This document shows positions 27,663 through 35,794 of a stretch of DNA of 64,000 bases, in pieces; positions within the stretch are counted from its first letter, which is position 1; each line of letters begins with the position of its first letter. A program made the translations under genes and the position numbers. The notes below the pieces were generated by a model. That model saw nothing but the letters and a program-made list of their open reading frames with translations, did not search any database and was not told the DNA's origin. This DNA comes from Mariniblastus sp. (GTDB lineage: Bacteria; Planctomycetota; Planctomycetia; Pirellulales; Pirellulaceae), in contig JAPKBL010000013.1 in assembly GCA_028823415.1 (NCBI GenBank), positions 1 to 64,000 on the forward strand, read 5' to 3'.

Positions 27663-27950
27663 ATGGCGGATTACGAACTGCCTCCGGGGCAAAATGAAGA
27701 TGAAATTGAAGACCTAGCCGAAATGATCGCTGAGAATCTAGAAGAGGGATTGGATCCCGGTCTAATCATCGGACAGTTGGTCGATAGCGGGTGGCAGGAA
27801 GATGATGCTGTTTCCTTTGTTATTTCAATTGGTAAAAAGAACGAGCATCCAGTGGAACTCGTCTCTCAATCTGGAGAGAAGAATGGCTATGGTTGGTTAA
27901 TCTGGATTGGGTTTTTATTGTTTAGTTTACTAAGATACTTTTTTGAATAG
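27663..27950 (+). CDS. small acidic protein with a C-terminal membrane helix
   Basis: 95 residues. The first 55 are very acidic and helical (EDEIEDLAEMIAENLEEG, then QLVDSGWQEDDAVSFV), reminiscent of a UBA-like three-helix bundle, though this is only a visual impression. The last 20 residues are a membrane helix (GWLIWIGFLLFSLL), so it is probably tail-anchored. It lies 59 bp after metH and may share its transcript. Function unknown. Confidence 0.65.
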   Translation: MADYELPPGQNEDEIEDLAEMIAENLEEGLDPGLIIGQLVDSGWQEDDAVSFVISIGKKNEHPVELVSQSGEKNGYGWLIWIGFLLFSLLRYFFE

Positions 27951-28028
27951 TGAGCTGAAACTTAACAGGCTGATTTTTTTGAACCCATACTTGAAATCGG
28001 CATCAACCAGGCCACTTGTGAACTCGGC

Positions 28029-28535
28029 TCAATTTTGATTCAGGTCTTGGATGTCAACTTCCGCTCCGGATTCAAGAAAAGTAGCCAGCAAGATTTGAGC
28101 TGCCAGTTTATCAAGTTGGGCTTTCCGCTTTTTTCCAGAGAGAGGTGACTGACGAAGCATTTCTCTTGCCATCGATGTGGTGTACCGCTCGTCGACCCAG
28201 ATCACGGGCCGATTGGTTGATTCGTTGAGCCATTGACCAAACTTTACGGCTTCTCGAGATTTTTCACTTTCGTCGCCCGACATGTGAACCGGGAGACCCA
28301 CTACCAAGCCAACAATTTTTTCGTGTTTAGTTAAGTCGACAAAATAATCGGCATCGAGTTTTTTATTTCGGCGAGTGTAAGTTTCAAGCGGGCTCGCAAT
28401 TGTTTGAGAAGGGTCACTGATGGCTACGCCGACTCTTACCGTTCCGTAGTCAATCCCCAGAAGTCGTCCACTTGAGGGGAACGACTGCGGCGAGGTTGGT
28501 TCTTCATTACCTGAAATTGAGTTGGGTGGAATCAT
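28029..28535 (-). CDS. ruvX: RuvX/YqgF family nuclease
   Basis: 168 residues, typical length plus a 22-residue N-terminal extension. The RNase H-like fold is clear: RLLGIDYGTVRVGVAISD (first catalytic Asp), VGLPVHMSGDES, VDERYTT and DKLAAQILLATFLE (last Asp). The family is an essential or near-essential cytoplasmic protein linked to 16S rRNA 5'-end maturation and to Holliday-junction resolution in some bacteria. It ends a long leftward series and lies 21 bp after the lipase-like gene. Confidence 0.94.
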   Translation of the reverse strand: MIPPNSISGNEEPTSPQSFPSSGRLLGIDYGTVRVGVAISDPSQTIASPLETYTRRNKKLDADYFVDLTKHEKIVGLVVGLPVHMSGDESEKSREAVKFGQWLNESTNRPVIWVDERYTTSMAREMLRQSPLSGKKRKAQLDKLAAQILLATFLESGAEVDIQDLNQN

Positions 28536-28556
28536 GATTGGCTATCCCGGAGAAAG

Positions 28557-29585
28557 TTACTTGAGGCTCATCAACGGGTTGCGTACCGACTCTGATTTGA
28601 AATGCCCATTTTCCAAAAACTTAAAGGTGTCCTTCAAGACTTCTTTATCTTTCATCATGGTGGAATGGATCAAGGGCTGGGTTTGGAAATCAGTTGCGCC
28701 GATTAATTTTGTCTCTTCGACGCTGACTGTAAAGTCGTCTTTTCCACTTAAAAAGACATTGTTGAGCTTAGTTGGATCAGTCTGTCCACCGGCAATGATG
28801 CCGAATTCAAATTCTGGAGTCGCTAGAGTCGGCTCTAGTTTTCGCCAAGCGTTTGAAAGTTCAGCGCCACTTGCACCGGCAATAACTTTAAAACTGACAC
28901 TGGATTTGAGCATCCGGGCCATGCGCGAGCCCTGATTAGGAGGTCCGAGCATTACCATTCGATTGAGTCGTTTGTCGAGAGGCTGATTCGTCGCCGCTTG
29001 ATCTCCAAGGTAACGACGAACGACGATATTCCCAAGCGAATGGCCAACGAAATTGATCTCCGTGACTTCGGGCCCAAGATTGTTAATTATTTGCCTAAGA
29101 GCATTTGCGTGATTTTCCACGTGCTTCCGCGTACTGGCATATTGGAAATTCACGATTTCATAATTGCCCTTCGCCTTAAGATACTTTCCCAGAGGCGCCA
29201 TCGACACATGAGTTCTCATCAGCCCGTGAAGGAGAATCACGATTCGCCCTTTAGGGGAGAGAGTTTTTTCCTCCGAAAGAATCTTGTCCAATGCGTCATC
29301 GCAATTTTCGCGACTTCCAAAGGCAAATCGAACGTCAGCAGGGTTGATTAAACGAAAATGACCGGTCTCTGAATTTTGCTGAATTCGCCATCCGCTCAAA
29401 TTTTTTAAGTCGGTCCAAAACTGCATTCCACCGAGGGTCTTGAGTTGCCAATTGTTGGGCGCCAGTGGCAGAGTCGTTGGCGCAATATCATCGGTTTTTG
29501 AATTGGAGGTTTGAGCAAGCGTCAACGATGAGAAACCGCTTATTTCCAATAGGATAAGAGTGAAGATAAAGGAAATGATTTTCAT
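28557..29585 (-). CDS. secreted alpha/beta-hydrolase, lipase-like
   Basis: 342 residues with a signal peptide (MKIISFIFTLILLEISG, cleavage near TLAQ). The hydrolase core begins with the oxyanion-type segment IVILLHGLMRTHVSM and contains the nucleophile elbow GHSLGN, as in triacylglycerol lipases and PGAP1-like esterases. A late His is expected from the family, and HSTMMKD is a candidate. Substrate unknown. It is placed 28 bp after the mannose-1-phosphate guanylyltransferase gene and 21 bp before ruvX, so it is probably in the same transcript. Confidence 0.82.
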   Translation of the reverse strand: MKIISFIFTLILLEISGFSSLTLAQTSNSKTDDIAPTTLPLAPNNWQLKTLGGMQFWTDLKNLSGWRIQQNSETGHFRLINPADVRFAFGSRENCDDALDKILSEEKTLSPKGRIVILLHGLMRTHVSMAPLGKYLKAKGNYEIVNFQYASTRKHVENHANALRQIINNLGPEVTEINFVGHSLGNIVVRRYLGDQAATNQPLDKRLNRMVMLGPPNQGSRMARMLKSSVSFKVIAGASGAELSNAWRKLEPTLATPEFEFGIIAGGQTDPTKLNNVFLSGKDDFTVSVEETKLIGATDFQTQPLIHSTMMKDKEVLKDTFKFLENGHFKSESVRNPLMSLK

Positions 29586-29613
29586 TGTGATATCCCGCAG
29601 TAAAGCTTGATGC

Positions 29614-30693
29614 CTAGAGGTATTGATCCAAGCCGCGACGTTCTAATTCTGCAACTATCTGTTTGATGGATTGTTCTTGATTTTTATCGGCCACCAGGGT
29701 GGCGTTGGAAGTGTGTACGACAATGCAGTCTTTCATTCCTATCGTGACAATCAAGTGCCCGCTCTCGGTCCGAATTAACGAATTTTCAGTTTCGATCCCG
29801 AGGTGTTCGCCGTCGATGGTGTTCCCTGCTTCGTCGATTCCTTTTAGTCTTGGAATCGCAGACCAATTGCCGAGGTCATCCCATTGAAAGGGGGCTTCGA
29901 CAACCACGACGTTTTCGTGTTTTTCCATTACCGCATAATCAATGGAAGTGCCCTCGATTGCGGTAAACTCTCTTTGCAAAGTTTCGGCAAAATCGGGCGT
30001 GCCAATGGCATTAGCAATCTTATTAATTCGAGCTAACATGGCCGGTTGGAACTCTGCTAATGCATCTAGGATTGTTTTCACCTTCCAAACGAAGATACCT
30101 GAATTCCAGTAAAAAGATCCGGCCTTTAGGAATTCCCGTGCTGTTTCAAGATCCGGTTTTTCACGAAAACGATTGACTGAAAAACTTGGTAGCCGTTTCT
30201 GAGGAAACGCTTCACCTTCCCGTTCGATGTAGCCAAACGCTTCAGCTGGATAACTTGGTTTGATGCCGAATGTAACGATGCGTGTAGGATCTTCGTCTAC
30301 TAATTCAGAGGCATGTACCAGCGCATCTTGAAAGACATCGTCAGGCCCGATGACATGATCAGCAGGCATGACGACCATCGTCGCTTCTGGATCACGAGCC
30401 GAGATCCAGGCGGCGGCTAGTCCGATACAAGGGGCTGTGTCGCGTTTCGCGGGTTCGCCAATGATTGACTCTCGCGGCACCTCTGGCAATTGCGCGGCGA
30501 TCGGTTCGACGAGTGATTGATTTGTGACGATCAATAAATTTTCTAAGGGGCAGAGGCCGCTCAATCGATCCGCCGTCGATTGAATCATGGAGCGCTGTCC
30601 GGTCAAGTTAAGGAGTTGTTTGGGATTATGTTTTCGACTGGCTGGCCAGAAACGCGTCCCCGAGCCACCGGCCATTATCATCGCGTGCAACAT
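29614..30693 (-). CDS. manC: mannose-1-phosphate guanylyltransferase
   Basis: 359 residues. It makes GDP-mannose from GTP and mannose 1-phosphate. The nucleotidyltransferase signature MIMAGGSGTRFWP and HNPKQLL opens the protein. VMPADHVI, FGIKPSYPAEAFGYIE and the WNSGIFVWK and DDLGNWSAIP motifs follow. It is the short, single-function form and lacks the phosphomannose isomerase domain of bifunctional ManC. It follows the UDP-sugar pyrophosphorylase gene by 78 bp, so two nucleotide-sugar enzymes for envelope glycans sit together. Confidence 0.94.
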   Translation of the reverse strand: MLHAMIMAGGSGTRFWPASRKHNPKQLLNLTGQRSMIQSTADRLSGLCPLENLLIVTNQSLVEPIAAQLPEVPRESIIGEPAKRDTAPCIGLAAAWISARDPEATMVVMPADHVIGPDDVFQDALVHASELVDEDPTRIVTFGIKPSYPAEAFGYIEREGEAFPQKRLPSFSVNRFREKPDLETAREFLKAGSFYWNSGIFVWKVKTILDALAEFQPAMLARINKIANAIGTPDFAETLQREFTAIEGTSIDYAVMEKHENVVVVEAPFQWDDLGNWSAIPRLKGIDEAGNTIDGEHLGIETENSLIRTESGHLIVTIGMKDCIVVHTSNATLVADKNQEQSIKQIVAELERRGLDQYL

Positions 30694-30771
30694 TCGATTC
30701 CTGCTGGAGTCAGATTTTCTAAACGGAAGATTTGGATTGGTTTGAACGTTTGGTCTTTCGGTTCAACTTGA

Positions 30772-32181
30772 CTACTGAAAATATGTAGTTTCGCTAATTT
30801 CGGTTCCTGCTGGAATCTTATTTTCTAAAGACTCGACGTCCGCTGCAAACATCGGATTGATTTCGATCATTACCTTGGGGGCAACCTTTGCCCCGATGGC
30901 TAGAAGCCAGCGGGTATGAAGGTCGGAGATCGCTTTTTTAACATGCTGCGGCGTCTCTGTTTTTGCTGGAGGCGCATTTTTAACGGCGCAAAATCCATCC
31001 TCGGCTTTAACCTCACATACGATGGCATTTTTGGCCAACGGAAGGAGGTCAAAAATGAAACGTTCAAATTTTATCGCGTTGGGTGTGTCCGGTTTAACTT
31101 GCTTGCCGGAGGCATCGAGATAGGGGACTTTTTTGTTGGCGAGATGAAATGGTAGAGATCCTGCCTGACCTAGCGAATGGTTAAGAAATTCAAGTTTAAA
31201 TAGGTGAACTGCAATACTCCCCGCCCAAAGTTTGAGTGCGCCATCGGCTGTCGTTTGTTTAGCATATTTTTCAGGAAGATCACTATATTCGATGATCTGC
31301 ACCTTGCCGTTGATCGAGACAACGTTTCCGACTTTTTGCGACCAGTCCGTTTTTCTGACAACTTGAGAAGTCATTTCTGAATCGGAATTGAGATGGTAGC
31401 CGACGAGCGCCGGGTCGCATGTTTGGATTAAGGGATTGTCAACTTGTCCATAAAAGAGATGCTCAATCCCTCTTGTGTTTGCATCCTCAAGGCATCCACT
31501 GCGGGCGAGTGCTTCGAGTGTTCCACCGTGACCATCGGGGCTGACAAAAACACGGGACTTTGTTTCAAGGAGCAGCTTGCCTTCTTTGTCGACCGCTGGC
31601 ATGACACCTTGGCAAAATATTTTCACATCAGCCGGATCCATTCCAAAGAACTGATGATCGGTTAAGAATTGTGTTGTTTCATCGTGGGTGGGAGGGCTGG
31701 TCATCACATAAAGAGGAATCTGGACACCGAATTGACGAGATCGGCCAAGTACCTGTTCGAAGTGCATTTGGTAGAGAGATCGTTCACTGACGGGGCCAAT
31801 CGGAAACATCCCTTTTGGGTGGTCGAATCCGAGTCGGGTCCCCTGCCCTCCGGCGACGAGGATCATGCCGACTTTACCCGCTGCCAAGGCTGCGGTTCCC
31901 GTTGCTCTTGCGCGTTGGTACGGGGCTTCTCCTGCTGTTTGCTGGTCGAGAGTGATCGCCGGTGGGACCTCAGCATTCTGGGCAAGTTTTTCCCAGGGTG
32001 ATTGGATTGCCGCGAGTCCCGTGAGCTTTTCGATAAGCTCAAAGTCGAAGCTCTCAAGTTGTTTTATCAACTTGTTTTTTTGAACGGACTCAAGTTCATT
32101 CCAAAACTGTAACACGTGAGACTGACCAAATTTATGCAGTCGATTAACTAGGTCTTGGTTTTCGATATTTTCGATCTGCAT
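30772..32181 (-). CDS. eukaryote-type UDP-N-acetylglucosamine/UDP-sugar pyrophosphorylase (UAP1-like)
   Basis: 469 residues of the UDPGP family. The UTP-binding signature LVAGGQGTRLGFDHPKGM (about 105) is that of eukaryotic UAP1 rather than bacterial GlmU or GalU. Further UAP1-like motifs are YVMTSPPTHDET, SPDGHGGTLEAL, VDNPLIQTCDP and VEYSDLP-type IEYSDLPEKYA. The enzyme couples UTP with N-acetylglucosamine 1-phosphate or a related sugar phosphate. The exact sugar cannot be fixed from sequence by eye. Adjacent genes (GDP-mannose synthesis, WaaA further upstream) suggest supply of precursors for lipopolysaccharide or surface glycans. Confidence 0.88.
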   Translation of the reverse strand: MQIENIENQDLVNRLHKFGQSHVLQFWNELESVQKNKLIKQLESFDFELIEKLTGLAAIQSPWEKLAQNAEVPPAITLDQQTAGEAPYQRARATGTAALAAGKVGMILVAGGQGTRLGFDHPKGMFPIGPVSERSLYQMHFEQVLGRSRQFGVQIPLYVMTSPPTHDETTQFLTDHQFFGMDPADVKIFCQGVMPAVDKEGKLLLETKSRVFVSPDGHGGTLEALARSGCLEDANTRGIEHLFYGQVDNPLIQTCDPALVGYHLNSDSEMTSQVVRKTDWSQKVGNVVSINGKVQIIEYSDLPEKYAKQTTADGALKLWAGSIAVHLFKLEFLNHSLGQAGSLPFHLANKKVPYLDASGKQVKPDTPNAIKFERFIFDLLPLAKNAIVCEVKAEDGFCAVKNAPPAKTETPQHVKKAISDLHTRWLLAIGAKVAPKVMIEINPMFAADVESLENKIPAGTEISETTYFQ

Positions 32182-32335
32182 GATTCGTTTCGATTTTGTT
32201 GGCGAGAACCGAGAGTTTGAGAATCAATAACTGATCGAGTGCCAAGAGACTGGTTATTGATTGCCCGTCGATAGAATCAGTATAGCCAAGTGGTTGTTCA
32301 TTGCGATGGAATCCTCGGGAAGCCCATTCAACTGA

Positions 32336-32731
32336 TTATTGTATATCGGTTATTTCTGATGCAATCGTTTCAATAATCATATGCTGGCTCGAATCGGCAG
32401 TTTGAGGGAGAATGACTTCCATTCGCAGGCCGAATTTTTGGCGGTCGGTGATTCGGATTCTTGCCTCTTGTTCGCCAAGTGTGTTGGTTTCAACCTGAGG
32501 AATCGTCTTGAAGGGTGGGGAAAACGGGATATGTAAAATGTGTCGCTGGCTGTTCGGTTCAAAGTCGATCCGAAAGTAACCGACGACGGTTTCTAAGCCT
32601 TCTTGGTCACTTCGAGTGACATGTTGAAATAGTCCAGGAGTCTCGAGGATCTGCTGGAGAGCGATCTCACTATCGATGGAATTCTTGTCCCCATCAATTT
32701 CAAATAAGTTATTAATTACTTCGTCGGTCAT
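32336..32731 (-). CDS. small conserved hypothetical protein
   Basis: 131 residues, acidic, without signal peptide or membrane segment. A central beta-rich part (VGYFRIDFEPNSQRHILHIP followed by FSPPFKTIPQVE) and RIRITDRQKFGLRMEV look like a regular folded domain. I recognise it only as a planctomycete hypothetical. It lies between metK and the UAP1-like gene with 154-173 bp on each side, so co-transcription is uncertain. Confidence 0.65.
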   Translation of the reverse strand: MTDEVINNLFEIDGDKNSIDSEIALQQILETPGLFQHVTRSDQEGLETVVGYFRIDFEPNSQRHILHIPFSPPFKTIPQVETNTLGEQEARIRITDRQKFGLRMEVILPQTADSSQHMIIETIASEITDIQ

Positions 32732-32805
32732 GGTTTTCGAGGGGATAGGTTTGCCGCAAGCGAATGCTTCCCTTTCGCCCTCGATTTTGTCTAGCTAGAA
32801 GACAC

Positions 32806-32830
32806 AAAAAAAGGGCAACTTGCGTTGCCC
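32806..32830 (-). terminator. rho-independent terminator of metK
   Basis: On the minus strand GGGCAAC-GCAA-GTTGCCC is followed by seven T residues, a textbook hairpin 75 bp after the metK stop. It separates metK from the downstream hypothetical gene. Confidence 0.88.
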
Positions 32831-32904
32831 TCAGAGTAGATTAATTGCCCCGTTCGACAAATGGCAATGTCAAATCAGGAAACAGGAAAGTGCATGGAAT
32901 TGGC

Positions 32905-34065
32905 TTAAGATGCCGATGCTGATGCAACTTTTTCTGCGATTTTTTCGACTGCATCGGTACTTTCCCATGTAAAGTCGGGGTCATTTCGACCAAAGTGGCC
33001 CCCTTCGGCAGTTTTGCGGAAAATCGGACGTTGAAGCTGTAGGTATTCAATAATTCCCTTCGTCGAAAGCGGGAATACTTCTCGCACGATTGCACAAATT
33101 GCTTCGTTGGGAATTGTCCCCGTTCCCTGGGTATCAACGTTGACGCTGACGGGATCGGCGACGCCGATCGCGTAGGCGAGTTGAACTTCGCAACGCTTTG
33201 CAAGTCCAGCAGCAACGATGTTTTTGGCGACATGGCGCGCCATGTAGGCGGCACTTCGGTCTACCTTCGTGGAGTCTTTTCCGCTGAATGCGCCTCCGCC
33301 GTGTCGGCCAACGCCACCGTAAGTATCGACAATGATTTTTCGGCCGGTCAAGCCACAGTCACCGTGAGGACCGCCGATGACAAAGTTCCCCGTTGGGTTG
33401 ATGTGGTAGGTCACATCGCCTTTGTTGAGTTCGGTCGGCAACAGTGGGTCGACGATTTCTGCTTTGATGAACCTTTGGATTTCTTCGTGACTAACGTCGG
33501 GGCTGTGTTGAGTTGAGACAACAACGGTATCAATTCGAATCGGGGTGAACCCGTCGTATTCGACGGTGACTTGGCTCTTGCTATCGGGACGGAGCCAATT
33601 GACTTCGCCATCGAATCGGGCTTTGTTGAGCCGAGCAAGGATTTTGTGTGAGAGTGCGATCGGAAGCGGCATCAGTTCTTCGGTGTCGTCACAAGCGAAC
33701 CCGAACATAAGCCCCTGGTCGCCGGCGCCATCCCTGTCAACGCCCAGTGCAATGTCTGAGCTTTGCTGGTCCAGCTTGACCATGACTTCGCAAGTGTCTG
33801 CACCAATTCCAATTTCATCAGAGGTATAACCGACCTCTCGAATGACATCGCGTACGATTTTTTCGATATCAACTTCGGCTGTTGATGTAATCTCACCAGC
33901 GACCACGGCGAGGTCTGTTGTGACCATGGTTTCACATGCCACGCGGCTGGTCGGATCCTGCGCCAGCATGGCATCAAGAATACTGTCAGAAATCTGATCG
34001 GCCAGTTTATCGGGGTGCCCCATACTGACGGATTCACTTGTAAACAGGTACTTTTCAGAGGCCAC
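32905..34065 (-). CDS. metK: S-adenosylmethionine synthetase
   Basis: 386 residues, the normal length. It joins methionine and ATP to make SAM. Signatures: [54 protein letters not shown] and the [16 protein letters not shown] segment, all intact. It has its own promoter (34165-34193) and terminator (32806-32830), so it is probably a single-gene unit. No SAM riboswitch fold is recognisable in the roughly 90-nt leader. Confidence 0.97.
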   Translation of the reverse strand: MASEKYLFTSESVSMGHPDKLADQISDSILDAMLAQDPTSRVACETMVTTDLAVVAGEITSTAEVDIEKIVRDVIREVGYTSDEIGIGADTCEVMVKLDQQSSDIALGVDRDGAGDQGLMFGFACDDTEELMPLPIALSHKILARLNKARFDGEVNWLRPDSKSQVTVEYDGFTPIRIDTVVVSTQHSPDVSHEEIQRFIKAEIVDPLLPTELNKGDVTYHINPTGNFVIGGPHGDCGLTGRKIIVDTYGGVGRHGGGAFSGKDSTKVDRSAAYMARHVAKNIVAAGLAKRCEVQLAYAIGVADPVSVNVDTQGTGTIPNEAICAIVREVFPLSTKGIIEYLQLQRPIFRKTAEGGHFGRNDPDFTWESTDAVEKIAEKVASASAS

Positions 34066-34164
34066 TTCGCTCTCCTAGCTTTCAGACAACAATGGGTGAT
34101 GGCCAGTTGGCCGTGTTTCGAAAAATTAGTTTAATTGCAACTAATCTCTTAATGTCGGATCGAA

Positions 34165-34193
34165 ATTATAGTCGAAATTTATAAAACGCTCAA
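34165..34193 (-). promoter_or_regulatory. sigma70-type promoter of metK
   Basis: On the minus strand TTGAGC (34193-34188), a 17-bp spacer and TATAAT (34170-34165) lie about 100 bp before the metK ATG. The -10 box is consensus. Confidence 0.6.
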
Positions 34194-34319
34194 CTGAGTC
34201 GAAGCCGGCTTGGAAAAATTGGTTTCTTTGCCAATCCCATTTTGCTGCAAAATATGAGGGATTTATTGGATTCGGTTTGCGATTGCGATGAGTTCGCTTC
34301 ATTGCCGGATACTAGCGAT

Positions 34320-35720
34320 TCAAGCAGCCTGATTGGGCTTTTGAGTGGAACGTATCGCTACGGTGCTGTGATGGTTTTCGAGGACCGTCCAAAGGAGTTT
34401 TGAAGTGCGTAGCGAGGCGCCCTGGTGGCGGATTACGGTGTTTTTGGCTCGATTGCCAAGGGCGCTTGACCAATCTGGTTGGGTGAGTGCCTGATCGACA
34501 AACTGTTTCAGGCTAGACTTGTCTCTAATCACGCGCGCCGCATCGTTGGAAAGCAATTCTTGGACGATGTCTTTAAAGTTATGGGTATTGGGGCCAAAAG
34601 AGACTGGAATCCCGAAGGCGGCGGGTTCCATCATGTTTTGCCCTCCCCTTCGCCCCAAACTACCGCCAACGTAGGTTGCCGATGCACAGCCCCACCAAGC
34701 TCCTAGCTCTCCGATGACGTCAACGATGACGATCGGGTATACGTTAAAAATGTTGCCGCTCGATTGCATCGGGCGAGGTTGAAGCAATGACTCGCAGGCA
34801 TGTGTGTTGGGTGGTTGATTTAATGGAGCAAGCTTGGATCGTAAAAGGCAAGGAATGCCGAGCTGGTCAATTTGCTTTGCGAGCGCAGCGCAACGCTCCG
34901 GGTGCCTTGGAACTAAAATTAAGCGAAGCTCCGGAAACTTGATAGCCAGTTCTTGAAAGGCATTGACCGCGAGCAAGTCTTCCTCGAGTTGGGTGCTACC
35001 GGCAACAAAAACCGGAGCACCGGGTTTCAGGCCGATCGCATGCGAGAGTTTCTTAGTTGCGGGGTTGTCGCGAGCCGTTTCCAGACCGTCAAATTTTACA
35101 TTGCCGGTAACTGAAACCTGTTCAGGATCGCAACCAAGTTGAATAAAGCGATTTCGGTAAGTCTCATTTTGTGAGCCGATCATGGAAATCTGTTTAAAAG
35201 TTCTCTGCACGAGCCACCGGCATTTTTGATACCCGCGGAAACTTTTCTCACTCAATCGACCGTTGATTACGACCACCGGAATTTCTTTTTTTCGGCAGGT
35301 GCTAATTAGGTTGGGCCAAACTTCCAGTTCGGCAAGAACGAGCATGTCCGGGCGAAGCCGAGTGATCGTGTTTTTTATCGCCCATGTCAAATCAAAAGGG
35401 CAAAAAAAAGTATATAAGTCGGGGAATCGTTTTTGAGCGAGATTGAACCCTGTCTCAGTCGTCGTTGATATCACAAATTCGACATCCGGTTCTTGTTGCT
35501 TGAGCCTTCTCAAGACCGGTACCAATAAATTCACTTCACCAACGCTGACGGCATGCAGCCAGATACAAGGATTTTTAGATTGCCGTCGTTGGACACGTCC
35601 GAGAAGCTTGTGATGCCAGCCTCTTTTGTTTTTCCCCTGAACGAAAAAACGCCAAAGTAACCATGGTGATGTCACCAATAGAAACAGCGTGTAATTCAGG
35701 TTGAGCAGCAATCCGGCCAA
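34320..35720 (-). CDS. waaA: 3-deoxy-D-manno-octulosonic acid (Kdo) transferase
   Basis: 466 residues, GT30. It attaches Kdo to lipid A precursor on the cytoplasmic face of the inner membrane. One N-terminal membrane anchor (LLLNLNYTLFLLVTSPWLL) is followed by WLHAVSVGEV with the catalytic Glu, VISTTTETGFNLAQ, VLAELEVWPNLI and, in the C-terminal lobe, VAGSTQLEED, LVPRHPER and GGSLGRRGGQNMMEPAA. All landmarks are present. It starts 74 bp after secA on the same strand. Its presence supports an LPS-containing outer membrane. Confidence 0.95.
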   Translation of the reverse strand: MAGLLLNLNYTLFLLVTSPWLLWRFFVQGKNKRGWHHKLLGRVQRRQSKNPCIWLHAVSVGEVNLLVPVLRRLKQQEPDVEFVISTTTETGFNLAQKRFPDLYTFFCPFDLTWAIKNTITRLRPDMLVLAELEVWPNLISTCRKKEIPVVVINGRLSEKSFRGYQKCRWLVQRTFKQISMIGSQNETYRNRFIQLGCDPEQVSVTGNVKFDGLETARDNPATKKLSHAIGLKPGAPVFVAGSTQLEEDLLAVNAFQELAIKFPELRLILVPRHPERCAALAKQIDQLGIPCLLRSKLAPLNQPPNTHACESLLQPRPMQSSGNIFNVYPIVIVDVIGELGAWWGCASATYVGGSLGRRGGQNMMEPAAFGIPVSFGPNTHNFKDIVQELLSNDAARVIRDKSSLKQFVDQALTQPDWSSALGNRAKNTVIRHQGASLRTSKLLWTVLENHHSTVAIRSTQKPNQAA

Positions 35721-35794
35721 TGGAATCCTTTCAATGGCGGGTGTCTCAGGTTGTGAAAACGAAAGGGATATGAGTTGTCTTTGAAGAAAAAGCT

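Noticed and set aside
34066-34170. Possible SAM riboswitch before metK
   Set aside because: The leader has no recognisable SAM-aptamer landmarks and is mostly A/T-rich.
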